64,000 nt of DNA from Angomonas deanei (taxonomy: Eukaryota > Euglenozoa > Kinetoplastea > Trypanosomatida > Trypanosomatidae), in NCBI GenBank assembly GCA_903995115.1, contig LR877149.1:62001-126000 (forward strand). The letters run 5' to 3'. The position numbers were made by a program, and so were the translations under genes. This document shows, piece after piece, positions 39,771 through 53,200 of this stretch. How positions within the stretch are numbered: the stretch's first letter is position 1; each line of letters starts with the position of its first letter. Below the pieces are notes generated by a model. The model was not told the origin of the DNA, searched no databases, and saw only the letters and a list, made by a program, of their open reading frames with translations.

Positions 39771-40886
39771 ATGATTGAATCTTTGATTATTTCTCACCCA
39801 TCTAGTTACATTACTGTGAAGAATGAGGAAATAATCACTTTAGACTTCCTCGGAGTAAACCTGAAACCACGTAGGAAGAGAGTCGACACGAAAAGAATAG
39901 TGGTGTGGTGTGCGACGACTTCTCCCCAACGCGAGACGACCAATTTGGTAGCACCTCCGATTGTTTTGGGTTTCTTGCAAACGGACGGCGGCAATGACTA
40001 TTATACGATGGAGGTCAAAAAGCTGCATGTCTACCCCCACCAGGAGGCAATTGTATTCCTCTCCTACGAGAATTACTGTAGCTTTGACCTCAACGCAAAT
40101 CCTGAGGACAGGGAGGGCATTCTACAACACGCCAAAGAGCGAAGCAAAGCGGTGTCCCGCGATTTTAGCTGTGCCTTGACGGTCTACCTCAATCATCATG
40201 CCGACTTGCAGTGTGCGACTGAATGCGGTCTGTCGCAGGGGGACAACAGAGGGTCTGAGGGGGAGGACGGGGTTGGGCACTCCCTCACTCCCAATAACCC
40301 TTTTAAAACCTGCCGAGTGAGAAGATTTCCTCATAGAAATGCCGACGTGGTGGGTGAAATACCCTTTGGGAGTGTCGTTCAGGTCTGTGGCACCGCGTAC
40401 GACGCGTTTGAGGGGGAGGAATACGCCCTGGTGGTCCTCCCCTCCGACCCCCTTTACCGTCGTCTGATTAACCTGTACCACCTCCAGACCCGTGACGGCC
40501 GGTCGTGGGTGTGGGGGTGGTCCAAGATTAAAGGTTCGACCGGGGAGATGTTTCTTCGTGAACCACCTACCCAAATGGTCGACACAGACCCGACGAGCAA
40601 ATCACTTCTGTCTTCTGTCTTGTGCGAATTACCACCGTCGTCCTATTTCACCCCTGCGCCTGGCACGGGGGAGGACGAGCTTGGTATCTTTGGCAAGCCG
40701 GAGTGTGGTACCCCTTTACGGTGTTTTTCACGAAACGAAATCATGGAGGGCGATTCCCTTTTGTTTGGCACCGACCGTGACACCGTATTCATTCGATGGG
40801 GAAACGGAGGATATTCCTTGTTTAAAAGAGGAGCGAAAACAATCTTTCAGCAGGTAAGTTGGCTAGAGGGACCTCAAGTGGCGTGA
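39771..40886 (+). CDS. Unknown protein
   Basis: 371 residues from the ATG at 39771, which follows a T/C tract and an AG near 39741. Predominantly beta-strand-like with many aromatic and charged residues. A segment at about 180-235 (RVRRFPHRNADVVGEIPFGS, then VWGWSKI) has the look of an SH3-like bacterial-type barrel: hydrophobic strands broken by a variable loop and a WGW near its end. This is an impression, not a match. No signal peptide, membrane segment or catalytic motif. It lies directly upstream of the giant calpain-like gene. Confidence 0.7.
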   Translation: MIESLIISHPSSYITVKNEEIITLDFLGVNLKPRRKRVDTKRIVVWCATTSPQRETTNLVAPPIVLGFLQTDGGNDYYTMEVKKLHVYPHQEAIVFLSYENYCSFDLNANPEDREGILQHAKERSKAVSRDFSCALTVYLNHHADLQCATECGLSQGDNRGSEGEDGVGHSLTPNNPFKTCRVRRFPHRNADVVGEIPFGSVVQVCGTAYDAFEGEEYALVVLPSDPLYRRLINLYHLQTRDGRSWVWGWSKIKGSTGEMFLREPPTQMVDTDPTSKSLLSSVLCELPPSSYFTPAPGTGEDELGIFGKPECGTPLRCFSRNEIMEGDSLLFGTDRDTVFIRWGNGGYSLFKRGAKTIFQQVSWLEGPQVA

Positions 40887-41264
40887 CCTCACCTTTACTC
40901 ACTGTGGAGTATTGAGAAACTCATTTTTTTTTTTTTGCTACACATCGGCTTCTCGGTTTTCCTTTTTTTTTTTTTTACACTTTTGTGTTGTGTAGTAGCG
41001 TTCATCATTGATTTATCTATCTTCGCCTACTTTGTTTTCACCCTCCCTCTTTTTTTAATGTTTTTCACGTGAAAGAAAAAGAAAAGCAGTTTTAACGTTC
41101 ATCGTAACTGTAACCATCGTTTTTTTTTTTTTTTTAAGTATTAGTATTATTTGTGATAACAATAAAGTAGAACCTCTTTTTTTTATTATTTTATTTTACA
41201 CCCTCGAAAAGAGCTTAATTTTTGTTGTTTTTATTCATTGTTCATTGTACCGACGAGTATACTC
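40887..41264. other. Pyrimidine-rich spacer before the giant calpain-like gene
   Basis: Contains several T-runs (about 40925-40937, 40963-40975, 41120-41135, 41177-41184) with AGs at about 41168-41171 and 41211-41214. The AG nearest the start, about 41213, would give a 5' UTR of about 50 bases. No gene seen. Confidence 0.55.
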
Positions 41265-44200
41265 ATGTCTACATTCAAAGAACCCGAAGACAGCAAACAA
41301 GTCTTTCTTGATGCAGAGTTTCACAAGAAAAACGAAGAGCTAGCAGACGAGTGGATTTCGATTGCTCAACTGTACCCCAAAGGTAAAAGTCAGCCCCTCC
41401 TGCCAGATACCTTTTCCCGGGAACAGTTTAGTCAGGGCTACCACTACGAATGTTTTATGCTGTCCGCATTATCCACTCTAGTTCGATTCCCAGATGTGAT
41501 CCGCCACTGTTTCGTGACCAAGAAGGTCCGCCAGGACGGTCGTTACACGTTCCAATTCTTCCGCGGTAAGCAATGGGTGAAGGTTGAAATCGACGACCGC
41601 ATTGCCCAGGTCGGCGGGGATACGCTGTACTGCCAGTCCCCGACGGAGCACTGGTGGCCCCTTCTGTTGGAAAAGGCATACGCCAAGTTTTATACTGGAT
41701 ATGACCACCTTGAAGGATGCACCCTCCAGGAAACGTTCCACGACCTTACCGGTCTTCCCGTGCTCAACATACCCATGGATGTTAAGCTGGCGAAGGCGGC
41801 GAATTGCATGGTCTCGGAAGGAGCATTTTGGCTCGAAGTGTCAAGAAAGATCACCGCCGGGGAGTGTGTTGCCTCTGCTCTTACAAAAGGTTCGGGTTTT
41901 GACGAAATGGGAATCCAAACGGAACAGCAATATGGTATCTTGGAGATCTTTTCCCTCACAGGATCTTCTCAGATTGACGATATTGTCATCCATTTGTTCA
42001 ATCCATTTGAAGATGAAGTCTACACGGGTCCCCTCAACCCGAACGACTCCATCTGGACCCCAAAGCTGAAGGCGAAATATGACGTTACGGATTCCCGTTC
42101 CATATTTTTGCCCTTGGTCACGTTCCTAAAAATAATCAACTCTATGCAAGTGGCCTTTTTGCCGCCAATTATTTTGAACGAAGCCACCTACTTTGATGAT
42201 GCGTGGAAAGGTGAGACAGCGGGAGGTAACCCGACGAGCTCCTTGTGGCGTAAGAATCCCCTCTATTACGTCAGCAATCTGGGGCATGAAGCGGTGACCT
42301 TCTCGTTTGTGATCAAGCAGGACGATCAAAGACACCTGTTCGGCCCGGAAGTCGACCCAACCTACAAGCAGTGTGGTATGGTATTAACGCAGTACACTTA
42401 CCCGCGACCCATCCCTACCAAGTGGGTGACGGGCAATAACCACAAGGCAATTCACAAGAGTTTGTTTTTGAATTCAAGAGAGGTATCCAACTCGGTTTCT
42501 ATTCCTCCAAACTCGTTGTGCTACTTGGTCCCCTCGTGTATGGATCGTGGAGTGGAGGCCCAGTTCACATTGGCTGTTTATCGCATGTCAAACGAAGATT
42601 ACAGCAGCATCACCCTGCGGAAGCTGGATCTGCCAGAGATGAACTGGGAAGCCCCAATTACCGTGTCTGTGGAGTTGCAAATGAGAACCAAGGATCGTAT
42701 TGACTTCTACGTTGACTCCGAAACAGACGTGCACATACTTCTACACCAAAAGAAACCGTACAAGAGCCCCAAGACAGGGGGCGACGCCATGGCGCAGGAT
42801 TTCATGGGTATGTACTTGTACAACGATATGGACAGGAAAATCAGTGGAGTTCACGCGGCCACAAACTATCGTGAAACAAGTATCATTCACCATTTGCCCA
42901 ACAGCGGCCGCTACGCGATTTCCGTCACCTGCCCTCGAGGTAGCGGAGACGTCCCGGCGGAGGTCACCATCGTTACATCCAAAAAGTGCAAGGCTCGCCA
43001 AGTAGACACCCCGGCAGATGCCGCCGCACTTCCCGATGAGGACGAGGATGTCGAAGAGGGCGAGGGCCACCAGAAGAAGGCCGCTCGCATCGACTACGAC
43101 CCGATAAACTTACCAGCGAGCAAAGTAACCGAAGTGCCCGACAGTAATGTGCCGTTTGAAGACAAGAAGTTTTTACTCGACAACAAGGATATAACAAGTG
43201 ACCCGTGGGTCCACATCTCTGACCTTTATCCAGAAGGCAAGGACAAACCGTTGTTACCACCGCAACTATCGTGTGAGCAGTTTTCGCAAGGTGAACACTA
43301 CGAGTGCTGCTGCTTGTCCGCGTTCGCTACGCTGGTCCAGCATCACCCCGACGTCATCCAGAACGTGTTTGTTTCTAAAAAACCACGCAGGGATGGACGA
43401 TATACGTTTCAGTTTAATCGCTACGGACAATGGGTCAAGGTTGAGATTGATGACCGTATTCCAATGCTGGGCGATAAAACGTATTTCTGCAGATCCCCTA
43501 CGCACCACTGGTGGCCATTACTATTAGAAAAGGCTTACGCCAAATTCTATACCTTGTATCAGAACTTGGAGGGTTGCACTCTACAGGAGATTTACCACGA
43601 TTTTACAGGCTGTGCAGTTGTGAGCATCCCTCTCAACCGGGACTTGGCAAAGTCGGCGGGTCATGCAATCGACAACCCACAGTACTGGATTGCGCTGAAC
43701 GAGGCCCTAAAGACGACCGCGATTGCTGGGTTAAGTTTAACAGGAAGGTCGGAGCAACTCGGTTTGAACGAGGATCAGGGGTATGGCGTGTTGGAGTTTA
43801 TTTCGGAGAGTAAAAACCCCTCCTCGCTGTCCGATATCATCGTCAAGCTGCACAATCCTTTTGTGGATTCCGTCTACACGGGTCCCATGAGTAAGTCCGA
43901 CAGGCGGTGGACACAAGGTTTACTGAAGCTCTGCACACCAGAGCGCCAAAACGAAATATACATGCCGGTTGACCTGTTCTGTCAGACCTTCCTCAATATG
44001 CATCAGGCCCACCTGAAGGACGTGGTGGAGCCAAGTTGGCACTTTAACAGCGAGTGGGGAGAAGATACCAACGGTGGCAACCCGACCATGGTCTCTTGGA
44101 GAGAGAATCCACTCTATGTTGTCAAGAATACTTCCAAGGAGCCTACCGAAATAATCGCCATGATACGCCAGCCGGATCAGCGACACATTTTGCACACCTT

Positions 44201-47200
44201 ACCCGATCACGAACCGAATTACATTCAATGTGGGCTGGTCCTGTCCCAGAGTATTGAAAACAATTCTATCCCAACCTATCTTGTGACAGGAAACAGCCAT
44301 CAGATGGTACACAAGGGTCTTTTCGTGAACGCGAGGGAAGTGGCCAACACTGTCCTTATTCCACCAAGCTCGTTGTGCTACTTGGTACCAAGTGCGATGC
44401 ACCACGAGATGGGCATATTTTTGCTTTCGTACTGGTACAAGAAGAAGCAAGACCAGAGCGCTGTCAGTATACGCCGACTCACTGTCCAGGTAGCGAGGAA
44501 ATTGCCCGCCGTCGCCCACGTGACGCTTGAACCCAAGGGCAAGGACAGGGTTGACTTTATTATTGACCAGCCTTCCGAGGCACACATTCTGCTGTCTCAA
44601 TTAAAGCCGTCGAAGGTCCCCGGTGTTTCGGATGCCATGACGGAAGATTTTCTTGGAATGTACATTTATGACGAGAAGGACGACAGGATAGCGGGAGTCG
44701 TGGCCGCCACCAATTTCAGAGAAACTGGTCTTGTTGCGGCGTTGCCGAAAGCTGGCCGTTATGCACTTTCCATCACATGCCCCCGAGCGGAAGGAAGTGT
44801 GCCGTGCCGAGTGGAGATTGTTTGCAGCGAATCGGCTCATGTACGCATAACGGACACACCGGAGGATGCACCTGAATTTTTTGAGTCAAGTGAGGTCCGA
44901 GATGCAGAGGTAAAGTTTGACAACGACCGTTACGTGACGTTACCGGAGGCGACCAATCTGGAAGCCGTCCACGAACGCGCTTCCGAGGCAGCGCACTACA
45001 CACCTGCCGGACAGACACCAGCGACGGAGGCCGAACCGACGCTCACCCACGAAGACCTCGTGGCCCAGTCATTCTTGAAAGAAGAGTACCTTGGCATCCC
45101 GGTCAAAGATATTCCGGTCGAAAACAACGATGAGTTTGTCCAAAAGGCGGCGGAGCGGGCGCAGTTGCTGAAAGACCCGGTTAAAAATGCGTCCAAAATC
45201 CAATCGCTCGAAACCGGCATGCATCGTATCGCGGAGGAAATGGCGAAGCAGATGCACGACGACGAACGGCGGTTTCTGGATTCTGAGCCTGAAGGTGTCC
45301 CGATCGAGTTGTTGCCTCTTAATGAGGATGTACAATTTAGCGAGCTGGAGGACAAATTACGAAAGGCAATCAAGGATTCCGCGAAGGCCCAGGTGATTAA
45401 GGACTTGCAGGAGAAACTGAATGCACGTGCCCACGAGCTAGCAAGCGACCTCAAGAATGAAGAGCGCTTGTTGTTTCTAAATCCCATGCCCTTGGGAGTT
45501 CCCTACCAAGAACTGAACCTGGATAACGACCCAGAGTTCCACGAAAAGGAGATTGAACGACTAAAGCTTCGTCAACAGGATCCGGAGGACACCCGCGCTA
45601 TCTCCAAACTGAATGCGGCACTCAACAAAAGGGCAGAGGAGCTGGCTCGCAAAAAGTTGTCCGACGGTCGCGAAGCCTATCTCGACCCCGAACATTTACA
45701 CGTCGCCAACCGAGAGCTTCCCTTGGACGACAATGAAAGCTTCGTCCGACTAGAGGCCCACAGACAAGATCTAGTAAAGGATCCCTCAAAAAACAGAGCA
45801 GCTATCGCGAAAACAGAGCAAGACCTGAATGACATGGCGAAAGAAATGGCCAAAGAGTTTCTGGCGGAGCAGCGGCCGGGCTACCTCGGAGGCGAGTTTC
45901 ACGGAAATGCCTTTAGTGCCCTACCCCTAAACGACGACGACGATTTTTTGGCGAAAGAGAGGGAAAGACGAGACTTACTTTCGGATCCTACTCCGGCGAA
46001 CAAGGAACGCGCAAAGGAAATTGAGGAGGACCTGAACGAGGCGGCGCAGCAAAAAGGTAAACAGGTGAATGCCGACGACCGGTCAAGTTACATGAAACCT
46101 ACTTACTACGGAATTCGCAGAGAAGATCTGCCCTTGGACACTGATGAGCGATTTGATGAACTAGAGAGCAAGCGTGCCCACCTCAAGCAGGATCCGTCTC
46201 GTAATAAAAATGCCATCCAAAGCGTGGAAAAGAGTCTCAACGATCGAGCGGCGGAGCTTGCCAAAAAGTCGGCGATGAATCGTGACTATTTGGACCCCTT
46301 TCCCGAGGGTGTACCGGTGGAGTTACTGCCACTGGATACCGACCCTGTCTTCCAGAACCTTGAGTCACAGAGAGCTGACATACTCGGAATGTCTAATCCG
46401 GACATCCGGGCACTCGCCGCTGTTGAAGATAAGTTGAACGAAAGAGCACACGAGCTCGCTAAACAGTATAAGGACAATTTACGGCCAAAGTATACCAAAA
46501 ACTTGCCGATTAGCCCGGGAGAGCTCTCTTTAGACAGCGATGCACCATTTGTTGAGATGGAACGAAAAATGATGGCCCTTATTCAGGAAGACCCGGTGAA
46601 GCACAGAGAACAAATTAGGGATCTTCAAGAGGCCCTGATGAAGAGAGCGACTGAACTCGCCAAACAAAGAGAGAGTGATACGAGGGCCATTATTCCGTCC
46701 GAAATTTTGGGTATACCCCGAGATGAATTGGGACTGGACAACGACGCAGAGTTTAAGGAACTCGAACAGGAGTTACGCGATGCAAAGAAAAACAACGCTG
46801 ACGAGGCGGCTATTGCGGCTATTGAGGGGAAATTGCAAGCGAGGGCCGAACAACTGGCCGAAGAGGAACTGGTGAGAAGAATTCCGCAACTCGAAAAGGC
46901 GCCATGCGGCATTCCCCTGTCTAGCATAAAGGGTTTGCAAAATAATCAAGAGATCAATGCTATGATGGAGGAGCTTGGCAACGAAAGAAAGTCCCCCAAA
47001 GTTCAAACCGCAAAAGCAAAAGACCTACAGCAGAAGTTAAACGATCGCATAACCGCTCTCGCCAGTGAGCAACTTGAAGAGGAGCGTAATGAAATTCTTG
47101 GGGAAGACATCGTGGAAGAAGTGGGATCGGAAGCCTTAAATAATGACCCCGAATTTGCCGCTCTTGAGGCGAAATGGCATGAGCTTATGAAGGATCCTGT

Positions 47201-50200
47201 AAAGAATGCAGATGCGATAGCCGCTATAGAAGAGCAGATGCGCGAACGTGCTCGCGAGCTTGCGGAAGAGCAGAAGTGGAAGGACCGCGAGGAGTACCTG
47301 AATGCCAACCCTGAGGGTATTCCCCTACGGGAGCTGGGCCTTGATGAGGACCCCAAGTTCCTTGCCATGGAGGAAGAGCGCCGCGAGCTGCTGAAGGACC
47401 CTGTCCGCAATGCCGGCAAGATTGCCGCGCTGGAGAAGGACATGAACGACTACGTTGAGGAGCTCGCTAAGCAGAAGAAGGCCGATGCCTTGGATGGCAT
47501 TTTAGGCAAAGACCGTGACCTTGCGTCAGCGGGTGTAGATCCCGAAGTGTTGATGAACGATCCAGAATTTGCCGCTCTCGAGGCGGAGTGGCGAGAGCTT
47601 ATGAAGGACCCTAAGAAGAATGCAGATGCGATAGCAGCTATAGAAGAGCAGATGCGCGAACGTGCTCGCGAGCTTGCTGAAGAGCAGAAGTGGAAGGACC
47701 GCGCGGACTTACTCGGTGAAAACCCTGAGGGTGTTCCGTTAAGCGCACTTGGTCTTGATGAGGACCCCAAGTTCCTTGCCATGGAGGAAGAGCGCCGCGA
47801 GCTGCTGAAGGACCCTGTCCGCAATGCCGGCAAGATTGCTGCGCTGGAGAAGGACATGAACGACTACGTGCATGAGCTCGCAAAAGAAAAGCTGAAGAAA
47901 GACCGCGAAATGTTTTTGGATGATAAGTACGGCGGCATTGACCGTGATGATATTAAACTGGACGAGGACGAAGAGTTTAAGCGAATGGAGACGGAGAGGG
48001 CCCGGCTCAAGAATCTTGCTGCAAAGCAGCTAGCTGTAAAGGAAGAACACTTACGGAATGCCGAACGAGTTTCTGAAAATGAAACTGGTGAGTTGGTGCG
48101 GGACTTTCCAGGACAAGATTGGGATTTAGTTCTGGATAACTATCCACGAGAGGTTGATGAATGCTTCAAGAAGGGCGTGGCTGACGCACTGAACATCCCA
48201 CAGTCCTCTGTAGTTGTTGTGAAAACGTCTATTGCCAGTCTGCACGTTGTGTACAAAATCAGAAATCCCGATGAAGACGAGAGGGAAATCAACCGTAAAG
48301 TCGGTAAACACGGGTTTCCTGAACTTATGGCCCTTTATAAGGCACGTCTTCAGTCCGGCCAACAACAAGCACCCACCGTTCAGGAACAGATTGACACACT
48401 TGAAGCTCAGATGCGCGAGCGTGCCCGCGAGCTAGCGGAAGCGCAGAAGTGGAAGGACCGCGAGGAGTACCTGGATACCAACCCTGAGGGTATTCCCCTA
48501 CGGGAGCTGGGCCTCGATGAGGACCCCAAGTTCCTTGCCATGGAGGAAGAGCGCCGCGAGCTTCTGAAGGATCCTGTCCGCAATGCCGGCAAGATTGCCG
48601 CGCTGGAGAAGGACATGAACGACTACGTGCATGAGCTTGCTAAGGAGAAGAAGGCTGATGAGCTCAATGCTATCATCAACAGGGATCGTGGTCTCACGTC
48701 GCCGCTGGTAGACGCTGATGTACTTAACAATGACCCTGAGTTCATCTCTCTCGAGGCGCAAAGGCGTGAACTTATGAAGGACCCCGTCAAAAATGCCCGT
48801 GCGATAGCTGCCATTGAGGAGAAGATGCGTGAGCGTGCCCGCGAGCTTGCTGAAGAGCAAAAATGGAAGGACCGTGAGGAGTACCTGGATGCCAACCCTG
48901 AGGGTATTCCCCTACGGGAGCTGGGCCTCGATGAGGACCCTAAGTTCCTTGCCATGGAGGAAGAGCGCCGCGAGCTTCTGAAGGACCCTGTCCGCAATGC
49001 CGGCAAGATTGCCGCGCTGGAGAAGGACATGAACGACTACGTGCATGAGCTCGCTAAGCAGAAGCTAGCCGACGACAGAAAGGACTTTTTGCCTTCGGTT
49101 ATCAGCGGCATTGCACGAGAGGACGTTAATTTGAACGATGATAGTGAATTTCGTGCCATGGAGAACGAGCGTGCTCGTCTGATTGCCGAGGACCCCGTCC
49201 GTAATGCCCGCAAGATAAAGGACTTGGAAAGCAAGTTACGTGACCGCGCCCAGGAGCTGGCCGAGGCGCAGAAGTGGAAGGACCGCGAGGAGTACCTGGA
49301 TGCCAACCCTGAGGGTATTCCCCTACGGGAGCTGGGCCTCGATGAGGACCCCAAGTTCCTTGCCATGGAGGAAGAGCGCCGCGAGCTTCTGAAGGACCCT
49401 GTCCGTAATGCCGGCAAGATTGCTGCGCTGGAGAAGGACATGAACGACTACGTGCATGAGCTTGCTAAGCAGAAGAAGGCTGATGAGCTTGGCGGCATCA
49501 TGAGCAAGGACCGCGGTCTTGCTTCTGCCCCTGTGGATGCCGAAGTATTGATGAATGATCCAGAATTTGCCGCCCTTGAGGCGGAGTGGCGAGAGCTTAT
49601 GAAGGACCCTAAGAAGAACGCTCGTGCTATTGCTGCCATTGAGGAGAAGATGCGTGAGCGTGCTCGTGAACTTGCTGAAGAGGAGAAGTGGAAGGACCGT
49701 GAGGAGTACCTGGATGCCAACCCCGAGGGTGTTCCCCTACGGGAGCTGGGCCTCGATGAGGACCCTAAGTTCCTTGCCATGGAGGAAGAGCGCCGCGAGC
49801 TTCTGAAGGACCCTGTCCGCAATGCCGGCAAGATTGCCGCGCTGGAGAAGGACATGAACGACTACGTGCATGAGCTCGCTAAGCAGAAGCTAGCCGACGA
49901 CAGAAAGGACTTTTTGCCTTCGGTTATCAGCGGCATTGCACGAGAGGACGTTAATTTGAACGATGATAGTGAATTTCGTGCCATGGAGAACGAGCGTGCT
50001 CGTCTGATTGCCGAGGACCCCGTCCGTAATGCCCGCAAGATAAAGGACTTGGAAAGCAAGTTACGTGACCGCGCCCAGGAGCTGGCCGAGGCGCAGAAGT
50101 GGAAGGACCGCGAGGAGTACCTGGATGCCAACCCTGAGGGTATTCCCCTACGGGAGCTGGGCCTCGATGAGGACCCCAAGTTCCTCGAGATGGAGGAAGA

Positions 50201-53200
50201 GCGCCGCGAGCTGCTGAAGGACCCTGTCCGTAATGCCGGCAAGATTGCTGCGCTGGAGAAGGACATGAACGACTACGTGCATGAGCTCGCTAAGCAGAAG
50301 AAGGCTGATGAGCTTGGCGGCATCATGAGCAAGGACCGCGGTCTTGCTTCTGCCCCTGTGGATGCCGAAGTATTGATGAATGATCCAGAATTTGCCGCCC
50401 TTGAGGCGGAGTGGCGAGAGCTTATGAAGGACCCTAAGAAGAACGCTCGTGCTATTGCTGCCATTGAGGAGAAGATGCGTGAGCGTGCTCGTGAACTTGC
50501 TGAAGAGGAGAAGTGGAAGGACCGTGAGGAGTACCTGGATGCCAACCCCGAGGGTGTTCCCCTACGGGAGCTGGGCCTCGATGAGGACCCTAAGTTCCTT
50601 GCCATGGAGGAAGAGCGCCGCGAGCTTCTGAAGGACCCTGTCCGCAATGCCGGCAAGATTGCCGCGCTGGAGAAGGACATGAACGACTACGTGCATGAGC
50701 TCGCTAAGCAGAAGCTAGCCGACGACAGAAAGGACTTTTTGCCTTCGGTTATCAGCGGCATTGCACGAGAGGACGTTAATTTGAACGATGATAGTGAATT
50801 TCGTGCCATGGAGAACGAGCGTGCTCGTCTGATTGCCGAGGACCCCGTCCGTAATGCCCGCAAGATAAAGGACTTGGAAAGCAAGTTACGTGACCGCGCC
50901 CAGGAGCTGGCCGAGGCGCAGAAGTGGAAGGACCGCGAGGAGTACCTGGATGCCAACCCTGAGGGTATTCCCCTACGGGAGCTGGGCCTCGATGAGGACC
51001 CCAAGTTCCTCGACATGGAGGAAGAGCGCCGCGAGCTGCTGAAGGACCCTGTCCGTAATGCCGGCAAGATTGCTGCGCTGGAGAAGGACATGAACGACTA
51101 CGTGCATGAGCTCGCTAAGCAGAAGAAGGCTGATGAGCTTGGCGGCATCATGAGCAAGGACCGCGGTCTTGCTTCCGCCCCTGTGGATGCCGAAGTATTG
51201 ATGAATGATCCAGAATTTGCCGCCCTCGAGGCGGAGTGGCGAGAGCTTATGAAGGACCCTAAGAAGAACGCTCGTGCTATTGCTGCCATTGAGGAGAAGA
51301 TGCGTGAGCGTGCTCGTGAGCTTGCTGAGGAGCAGAAGTGGAAGGACCGTGAGGAGTACCTGGATGCCAACCCCGAGGGTGTTCCCCTGCGGGAGCTGGG
51401 CCTCGATGAGGATCCCAAGTTCCTCGAGATGGAGGAGAGACGCCGCGAGCTGCTGAAGGACCCTGTCCGCAATGCCGACAAGATTGCCGCGCTGGAGAAG
51501 GACATGAACGACTACGTGACTCAAAAGGCCAAAAAGTTTAACGAAGAAGAACGGGAGGAGTTGCTCGGCTTGAGCGACGGTATCGATGTTGGCTTGTTGA
51601 ACCTTTCAGGTGATCCCGAGTTCGTCGCTTATGAGCAGGAGAGACACGCTCTAGTAAAGGCTGACGCAGTTGCGAATAGGAGGCGTATCTCCAACTTGGA
51701 GCAAAAGATGCGTGATCGCGCACGTGAGCTTGCTGAGGAGCAGAAATGGAAGGACCGTGAGGAGTACCTGGATGCCAACCCCGAGGGTGTTCCCCTGCGG
51801 GAGCTGGGCCTCGATGAGGACCCCAAGTTCCTCGAGATGGAGGAGAGACGCCGCGAGCTGCTGAAGGACCCTGTCCGTAACGCCGGCAAGATTGCCGCGC
51901 TGGAGAAGGACATGAATGACTACGTGCATGAGCTTGCCAAGCAGAAGTTAGCCGATGACAGAAAGGACTTTTTGCCTTCGGTTATCAGCGGCATCGCACG
52001 AGAGGACGTTAATTTGAACGATGATAGTGAATTTCGTGCCATGGAGAACGAGCGTGCTCGTCTGATTGCCGAGGACCCCGTCCGTAATGCCCGCAAGATA
52101 AAGGACTTGGAAAGCAAGTTACGTGACCGCGCCCAGGAGCTAGCGGAAGCGCAGAAGTGGAAGGACCGTGAGGAGTACCTGGATGCCAACCCCGAGGGTG
52201 TTCCCCTACGGGAGCTGGGCCTCGATGAGGACCCCAAGTTCCTTGCCATGGAGGAAGAGCGCCGCGAGCTTCTGAAGGACCCTGTCCGTAATGCCGGCAA
52301 GATTGCTGCGCTGGAGAAGGACATGAACGACTACGTGCATGAGCTCGCTAAGCAGAAGAAGGCTGATGAGCTTGGCGGCATCATGAGCAAGGACCGCGGT
52401 CTTGCTTCTGCCCCTGTGGATCCGGAAGTGCTCTTGAACGACCCCGAGTTCGCATCTCTTGAGGCGAAGTGGCGTGAACTCATGAAGGACCCTAAGAAGA
52501 ACGCTCGCGAGATAGCTGCCATTGAGGAGAAGATGCGTGAGCGTGCTCGTGAACTTGCTGAAGAGGAGAAGTGGAAGGACCGCGAGGAGTACCTGGATGC
52601 CAACCCCGAGGGTGTTCCCCTACGGGAGCTGGGCCTTGATGAGGACCCCAAGTTCCTCGAGATGGAGGAGAGACGCCGCGAGCTGCTGAAGGACCCTGTC
52701 CGCAATGCCGGCAAGATTGCTGCGCTGGAGAAGGACATGAACGACTACGTGCATGAGCTCGCAAAAGAAAAGCTGAAGAAAGACCGCGAAATGTTTTTGG
52801 ATGATAAGTACGGCGGCATTGACCGTGATGATATTAAACTGGACGAGGACGAAGAGTTTAAGCGAATGGAGACGGAGAGGGCCCGGCTCAAGGATCTTGC
52901 TGCAAAGCAGCTAGCTGTAAAGGAAGAACACTTACGGAATGCCGAACGAGTTTCTGAAAATGAAACTGGTGAGTTGGTGCGGGACTTTCCAGGACAAGAT
53001 TGGGATTTAGTTCTGGATAACTATCCACGGGAGGTTGATGAATGCTTCAAGAAGGGCGTGGCTGACGCACTGAACATCCCACAGTCCTCTGTAGTTGTTG
53101 TGAAAACGTCTATTGCCAGTCTGCACGTTGTGTACAAAATCAGAAATCCCAAGGATAGTGAAGGGGAAATCAACCGTAAAGTCGGTAAACACGGGTTTCC

